Origin: Gaiellaceae bacterium
Lineage (GTDB): Bacteria > Actinomycetota > Thermoleophilia > Gaiellales > Gaiellaceae
Direction: 5' to 3'
Length of the DNA: 64,000 bases
NCBI GenBank assembly: GCA_021323315.1
Contig: JAJTCQ010000008.1
Span: 1 to 64,000, forward strand
Part shown: piece after piece, positions 59,892-64,000 of the stretch
How the letters are laid out: each line of letters starts with the position of its first letter
Numbering within the stretch: the stretch's first letter is position 1
The notes under the pieces: model-generated
What the model was told of the DNA's origin: nothing
Seen by the model: the letters and a program-made list of their open reading frames with translations, nothing else
Database searches by the model: none
Program-made: the position numbers and the translations under genes

Positions 59892-60272
59892 ATGAACATC
59901 CTGCTCGCGTACAACGACACCGACGTCTCGAACCGGGCCCTCGAGCGCGCCGTGCAGCTCGCGAAGCTGTACGAGGCGAAGCTCGTCGTGACGAGCGTGA
60001 CGCCGGTCGCTGTAGGCACCGCGCCGGACATGACGCCGGGGCCGGAGCTCCGGAAGGCCGAGGAGCGTGTGCGCGAACTCGGAGTCGAGGCCCAACTCGT
60101 CGAGGCGATCGGCGACATCGCATCCGCCCTCGTCGAGGCGGCCGAGGAGCACGACGCCGGGCTCATCGTGATCGGGACGCGCGAGCCGAGCCAGGTCGAG
60201 CGGATGCTAGGGCACTCGGTCTCGGAGCAGGTCCAGCGCATGGCGCACTGCGATGTCCTGATCGTTCATTAG
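59892..60272 (+). CDS. Universal stress protein, UspA family
   Basis: A 126-residue single Usp domain: MNILLAYNDTDVSNRALERA at the start, a central AAEEHDAGLIVIGTREPSQVE, and the nucleotide-loop pattern MLGHSVSEQVQRMAHCDVLI at the end, close to the G-2x-G-9x-G(S/T) motif. Such proteins often bind ATP and are induced by stress. It ends this plus-strand run, with a hairpin after it. Confidence 0.82.
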   Translation: MNILLAYNDTDVSNRALERAVQLAKLYEAKLVVTSVTPVAVGTAPDMTPGPELRKAEERVRELGVEAQLVEAIGDIASALVEAAEEHDAGLIVIGTREPSQVERMLGHSVSEQVQRMAHCDVLIVH

Positions 60273-60315
60273 CGCAAGACCGCAAATCCGCTCGCGCGGA
60301 GTTTCGGTCGCGCAG
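60273..60315. terminator. Bidirectional terminator between UspA and formate-THF ligase
   Basis: An imperfect long hairpin centred on TCCGC (60287-60291) and GCGGA (60296-60300) with a 4-base loop, extended by AA/TT and ACCG/CGGT pairs outward. It sits between the convergent genes. Confidence 0.45.
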
Positions 60316-60366
60316 GAATCCCTCAAGCCGGCCGCATCGCCGGCCGGGTCGCAGCCAAGGAAGCAC

Positions 60367-62034
60367 CTAGAACAGGCCGACGGTCTCACCGTTCTCGTCG
60401 ATGTCGATGGCGTAGGCGGCCGGCGACTTGCCGAGGCCGGGCATCGTCATCATGTCCCCGCACAGGGCGACGAGCCAGCCCGCGCCGGTGTACGGGCGCA
60501 GGTCGCGGACGGTCACGGTGAAGCCCGTCGGCGCGTTCTTGAGCGCCGGGTCGTGCGAGAGCGAGAGGTGCGTCTTCGCCATGCAGATCGGGAGCCGCGC
60601 GAGATCCGAGCCGGCCCAGTCGGCGGCCTTCTTCTTCGCCGGCGGCAGCAGCTCGACGCCGTCCGCGCCGTAGACGCGCGTGGCGATGAGGCGGATCTTC
60701 TCCTCGATCGGGGCGTCGAGCGGATACGCGTAGTCGAACTCGTTCGCCTCGTCCGCAGCTGCGACGACGGCCTCCGCGAGCGCTGTCGCGCCCGCTCCCC
60801 CGTTCTCGAACGCCGTGTTGATCTCAGCGGCGTACGCCCCGGCCTCGGTCGCCAGGCGGCGGACGAGCTCGAGCTCGTCCGCCGTGTCCGTCGGGAACTT
60901 GTTCACCCCGACCACGGCCTGCAGGCCGAAGCCGTTGACGATCCCGATGTGCCGCGCGAGGTTGGCGGCGCCGGCTTCGATCTCCGCAGCGCCGCCCTCG
61001 AGGTCGCCGCCGTGGTGCTTGAGTGCCCGGACCGTCGCGACGAGGACGACCGCGCTGGGTCGCAGCTCGCCGATGCGGCAGGTGATGTCGAAGAACTTCT
61101 CCATTCCCATGTCGGAGGCGAACCCGGACTCGGTGAGCAAAAACTCGCCGAGCTTGAGGCCGACGCGGTCGGCGACGAGCGAGTTGTTGCCATGCGCGAT
61201 GTTCGCGAACGGCCCGCAGTGGACGAACGCCGGCTGGCCCTCCAGCGTCTGTACGAGGTTCGGCTTGACCGCGTCCCTCAGCACGACGGCCATCGCCCCG
61301 GCGGCGTCGATGTCCTCGGCGGTCACCGGCTCGCCCTCGTAGGTCTGGCCGACGGTGATGCGGCCAAGTCGCTCGCGGAGATCTGCGAGATCGCGCGCAA
61401 CGGCGACCAGTCCCATGACCTCGCTCGCCGCGGTGATGTCGAAGCCGGTCTCGCGGGGAGCGCCGTGGGCGCGGCCGCCGAGCCCGGTGATGACGTTCCG
61501 GAGATTCCGGTCGTTCATGTCCATGCAGCGCCGCCACGAGATCGCAAGCGGGTCGAGGCCGGCGGGGTTGCCGTGGTGGAGGTGCGCGTCGATGAGCGCC
61601 GCGAGCAGGTTGTTCGCGGCCGTGATCGCGTGCAGGTCGCCGGTGAAGTGGAGGTTCAGGTCCTCCATCGGGACGACCTGCGCGTAGCCGCCGCCGGCGG
61701 CGCCCCCCTTCACGCCGAAGACCGGGCCGAGCGACGCCTCCCGCAGGCACAGCACCGGCTTCCGTCCGAGCTTCCCGAGACCCTGCGTGAGCGAGACCGA
61801 GGTCGTGGTCTTGCCCTCGCCCGCAGGCGTGGGCGTGATCGCCGTGACGTTGATCAGCTTCGCATCGGGCCGGTCCGCGAGCCGATCGATCACCGACAGA
61901 TCGACCTTCGCCTTGTACCGCCCGTACGGCTCGACTTCCTCGTGCTCGAGGCCGAGCTCGTCGGCGATGTCGCCGATCGGCCGAAGCGTCGCAGCCTGGG
62001 CGATCTCGAGGCTCGTGGGCATGACGGTTTCCAT
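60367..62034 (-). CDS. fhs: Formate--tetrahydrofolate ligase
   Basis: A 555-residue FTHFS, which forms 10-formyl-THF from formate and ATP and can run backwards to conserve ATP. The P-loop is TPTPAGEGKTTTSVSLTQGL near residue 68. Other hallmarks are GGAAGGGYAQVVPMEDLNLH, NNLLAALIDAHLHHGNPAGL, RRCMDMNDRNLRNVITGLGG, FDITAASEVMGLVAVARDL and MTMPGLGKSPAAYAIDIDEN. It is 12 bases downstream of the sarcosine-oxidase-beta-like gene in the same operon, so C1 units from N-methyl oxidation probably leave as formate here. Confidence 0.95.
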   Translation of the reverse strand: METVMPTSLEIAQAATLRPIGDIADELGLEHEEVEPYGRYKAKVDLSVIDRLADRPDAKLINVTAITPTPAGEGKTTTSVSLTQGLGKLGRKPVLCLREASLGPVFGVKGGAAGGGYAQVVPMEDLNLHFTGDLHAITAANNLLAALIDAHLHHGNPAGLDPLAISWRRCMDMNDRNLRNVITGLGGRAHGAPRETGFDITAASEVMGLVAVARDLADLRERLGRITVGQTYEGEPVTAEDIDAAGAMAVVLRDAVKPNLVQTLEGQPAFVHCGPFANIAHGNNSLVADRVGLKLGEFLLTESGFASDMGMEKFFDITCRIGELRPSAVVLVATVRALKHHGGDLEGGAAEIEAGAANLARHIGIVNGFGLQAVVGVNKFPTDTADELELVRRLATEAGAYAAEINTAFENGGAGATALAEAVVAAADEANEFDYAYPLDAPIEEKIRLIATRVYGADGVELLPPAKKKAADWAGSDLARLPICMAKTHLSLSHDPALKNAPTGFTVTVRDLRPYTGAGWLVALCGDMMTMPGLGKSPAAYAIDIDENGETVGLF

Positions 62035-62046
62035 CGGCCGAGAACG

Positions 62047-63267
62047 CTAGTGGCTCACCGCTGCGGCGGCCAGCTCGGACACGAGGGTGTCCGTGTGGAA
62101 GCGCTCCATCGCGAAGGGCGCGATCAGATCGGGCGTCCGCCCGCTCGCGACGAGCTCGGCGAGCGTCACGCCGACGATCGGGGCGGCCTTGAACCCGTAC
62201 GTGCCCCAGCCGGTCGAGACGTGGAAGTTGTCGATTTCCGTCTTCCCGAGGATCGGGCTGTAGTCCGGCGAGAGGTCGCAGAGCCCCGTCCACGTGCGCA
62301 GCACCTTCGCGCGCTCCAGCTGCGGGAGGAGCTCGAGCGTATGCGCCGCCGAGTACTCGAGGAACGAGAGCGTGCCCGTGCTCTTGTACGTCGTGTACGG
62401 CTCGATCTCGGCGCCGATCAGGAACTCGCCGCGGTCGGTCTGCGAGACGTAGACGTGCAGTTGCGACGAGACGAGGACGACGTCGAGGAAGGGCTTCACG
62501 GGCTCGGTCACGAACGCCTGGAGGATGTGCGTCGTGATCGGGAGGCGTATCCCGACCAGGCGGCCGACGAGCGACGACCAGCCCGCGGTAGCGCTCACGA
62601 CCTGACCGCACTCGACCCGCCCGCGACTCGTTTCGACGGAGACGATCCGGTCGCCGCTCCGCGCGAAGCCCGTGACTTCGGTGTTCGGATGAATCTCGAC
62701 CCCGCGGCTGTCGGCCGCGCGCGCGAAGCCCCAGACGACCGCGTCGTGGCGAATGATCCCGCCGGGCGGGTGGTAGAGGGCGCCGACGACCGGGTACGCA
62801 GGGCGCTGTGAGAGGTCGAGCTCGGGGCAGAGCTCCGCGATCCGCGGCGGGTCGATCACGCTCGACCTGATCCCGAGGAGCCTGTTGACCTCCGCGCGCT
62901 CCTGCATCGTGATCATCGCCCGGTCCGAGTGCGCGAGCGTCAGGTGCCCGTGCTGCGAGAACATGAGGTTGAAGTCGAGCTTGTCCGATAGACCCTCGTA
63001 CAGACGAACGCTCTCCCCGTAGAACGCTGCTCCCTCGGGCGTGCGGTAGTTCGAGCGGATGATCGTCGTGTTGCGGCCCGATGCGCCCGAGCCGACGTAC
63101 GACTTCTCGAGGATGGCGACGTCGGTGATCCCGTGTCGCTTCGCGAGGTAGTACGCCGTCGCGAGCCCGTGCGAGCCGCCTCCGACGATCACGACCTCGT
63201 AGCGTCGCTTCAGCTCCGGCCGCGGCCGCCACATCCGCTTCGGGAAGAAGATCTCGCTCAGCGCCAC
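62047..63267 (-). CDS. soxB: Heterotetrameric sarcosine oxidase / N-methylglutamate dehydrogenase, beta-like subunit
   Basis: A 406-residue FAD subunit: YEVVIVGGGSHGLATAYYLA (ADP-binding fold), DVAILEKSYVGSGASGRNTT, IIRSNYRTPEGAAFYGESVR near the substrate site, and the C-terminal GTYGFKAAPIVGVTLAELVA. The length equals SoxB. The GTG start lies inside the end of the gamma-like gene (10-base overlap), giving the standard SEIFFPKRMWRPRP start. It oxidises an N-methyl group to an imine for transfer to THF. MgdA and SoxB are homologous, so the true substrate is N-methylglutamate or sarcosine. Confidence 0.88.
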   Translation of the reverse strand: MALSEIFFPKRMWRPRPELKRRYEVVIVGGGSHGLATAYYLAKRHGITDVAILEKSYVGSGASGRNTTIIRSNYRTPEGAAFYGESVRLYEGLSDKLDFNLMFSQHGHLTLAHSDRAMITMQERAEVNRLLGIRSSVIDPPRIAELCPELDLSQRPAYPVVGALYHPPGGIIRHDAVVWGFARAADSRGVEIHPNTEVTGFARSGDRIVSVETSRGRVECGQVVSATAGWSSLVGRLVGIRLPITTHILQAFVTEPVKPFLDVVLVSSQLHVYVSQTDRGEFLIGAEIEPYTTYKSTGTLSFLEYSAAHTLELLPQLERAKVLRTWTGLCDLSPDYSPILGKTEIDNFHVSTGWGTYGFKAAPIVGVTLAELVASGRTPDLIAPFAMERFHTDTLVSELAAAAVSH

Positions 63268-63776
63268 GTGGTCTGCTCCAGTCCGGCGAGCGCATCGAGG
63301 ACGGCCTCCGCCACGTAGTGGCCGAGCTCCTGCTGCACGTAGACGTGGAACCATCCGTCCGTCCCGCGACGGAAGACCGCGCTCACGCGGGCGAACGGCC
63401 CCGCGGTCGGGATCGAGTCGAGGTCGAGGTCGGTCAGGCGGCGTAGTACGCGCTCGTTCGCGATCGCGATGCCTGCGAGCGCACCCGTCGCGTCGTAGGC
63501 GAGTGCGCCCTGCCCACGCACGCGTGCGACGACCTCCGCCGGGTCGCCGCCGGTGAACAGGAACGCGCGACGAGGTGAGAGGGTGACGAGCTCTTCGCCC
63601 GCGCCCGGTGAGACCGCGGACGCGTTCCCACGAACCTCGACGACGCCTTCGAGAGACAGATCGCGGACCTGCTCGGGCTCGCCGAGATAGGACGACCAGC
63701 CGACGCGCCCGAGCGAGCGGGCCAGGGGCGACGCGAGCGTGCCGGAGGCGCACCGCGATGGCGAGAGGAAGTTCAC
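63258..63776 (-). CDS. soxG: Sarcosine oxidase / N-methylglutamate dehydrogenase, gamma-like subunit
   Basis: A 172-residue protein resembling the SoxG family, a GcvT-like small subunit: LSPRRAFLFTGGDPAEVVAR, YDATGALAGIAIANERVLRR, FARVSAVFRRGTDGWFHVYV and a final helix GHYVAEAVLDALAGLEQ. It overlaps the alpha-like gene by four bases and the beta-like gene by ten. Assignment rests on the position and weak similarity; the gamma subunit is always poorly conserved. Confidence 0.7.
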   Translation of the reverse strand: MNFLSPSRCASGTLASPLARSLGRVGWSSYLGEPEQVRDLSLEGVVEVRGNASAVSPGAGEELVTLSPRRAFLFTGGDPAEVVARVRGQGALAYDATGALAGIAIANERVLRRLTDLDLDSIPTAGPFARVSAVFRRGTDGWFHVYVQQELGHYVAEAVLDALAGLEQTTWR

Positions 63777-64000
63777 GAGCGCATCCGCGCCCCGGAGGGA
63801 TCGAAGAAGGCGCCGTCGGTGATGCGTGCGCCGCGGCGCAGCCGATCGACCTGTATCTCAACGCGCGTCCCGGGCTCCGACCGCTCTCCCGGCACCCAGG
63901 CGAGCCCGATCACCTGACCGACCGCCTCGCTGTGCCGCGCGCTCGTCACGCGGCCGACGGGCATCCCGTCGACGACGATCTGCGCCCCCTCGGCGGGTAC
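63773..64000 (-). CDS. soxA: Sarcosine oxidase alpha-like subunit, C-terminal end (cut by window edge)
   Basis: The last 75 residues of a protein ending in the GcvT C-terminal barrel: DGMPVGRVTSARHSEAVGQV, IGLAWVPGERSEPGTRVEIQ, then GARITDGAFFDPSGARMRS. This is how the THF-binding alpha subunit of heterotetrameric sarcosine oxidase and MgdC end. Its stop overlaps the gamma-like start by four bases. The remainder, and any delta subunit, must lie to the right. Confidence 0.78.
   Translation of the reverse strand, partial: VPAEGAQIVVDGMPVGRVTSARHSEAVGQVIGLAWVPGERSEPGTRVEIQVDRLRRGARITDGAFFDPSGARMRS

Noticed and set aside
60553..62811. 752-codon plus-strand frame over fhs and soxB
   Set aside because: Shadow frame with low-complexity Arg/Val/Asp composition. 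The minus-strand genes are certain by motif.
1..64000. CRISPR arrays, tRNA/rRNA genes, insertion sequences or prophage
   Set aside because: No repeated spacer pattern, cloverleaf, transposase or integrase motif was seen on either strand. The only long repeat is the 62-bp tandem copy. A tRNAscan or HMM search could still find something I missed.

Overview
The window is high-GC DNA packed with short-spaced or overlapping genes. GTG starts are common and third codon positions strongly prefer G/C. The gene set includes a primary sigma factor, a SOD pair, ThyA/DHFR, FolE2, several MFS exporters and a glutamine-synthetase/glutamate-synthase-like C1-amine cluster. Together these suggest a soil Actinomycetota, most likely class Thermoleophilia (Gaiella-like). 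That placement is inferred from recalled gene content, not from a search. I found no rRNA, tRNA, CRISPR array, insertion sequence or prophage.

Region 1 (1-4.1 kb, minus strand) is a tight operon: a MetE-like zinc methyltransferase, a short citryl-CoA-lyase-like protein, a PaaK-type CoA ligase, a VOC protein and a glutathione-S-transferase-like protein cut by the window edge. Region 2 (4.1-8.5 kb) holds dodecin, a YpfJ-type metallopeptidase and a divergent MFS exporter/HxlR regulator pair with a symmetric operator. Region 3 (8.5-16.3 kb) has an unusual operon of sulfatase-like protein, E1-alpha, E1-beta and a lipoyl-domain protein carrying a hexapeptide acyltransferase in place of the normal E2 catalytic domain. 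It is followed by an MFS protein, a stand-alone TOPRIM protein and a second alkaline-phosphatase-superfamily protein.

Region 4 (16.3-36.6 kb) is mostly housekeeping: aspartokinase, MscS channel, primary sigma factor, asparaginase, M28 peptidase, ArsR/MFS pair, Fpg/Nei glycosylase, FolE2, PlsY, divergent SOD genes, ECF sigma/anti-sigma, ThyA and a DHFR fused to a nucleotidyltransferase domain.

Region 5 (37-64 kb) is dominated by amine and one-carbon metabolism. It encodes a type III glutamine synthetase (GMAS-like), the three parts of an N-methylglutamate-synthase-like enzyme plus an unknown partner, a modified acyl-CoA-dehydrogenase-fold flavoprotein, a DUF1989-GcvT fusion, a PhyH oxygenase, two Amt-like transporters (one broken by a 62-bp tandem duplication), FAD amine oxidases, formate-THF ligase and the end of a heterotetrameric sarcosine-oxidase/N-methylglutamate-dehydrogenase-like operon. 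A coherent reading is uptake of methylammonium, conversion through gamma-glutamylmethylamide and N-methylglutamate, and C1 oxidation on tetrahydrofolate. Housekeeping genes (YidB-like, RecQ) and a DHA2-type exporter interrupt this region.
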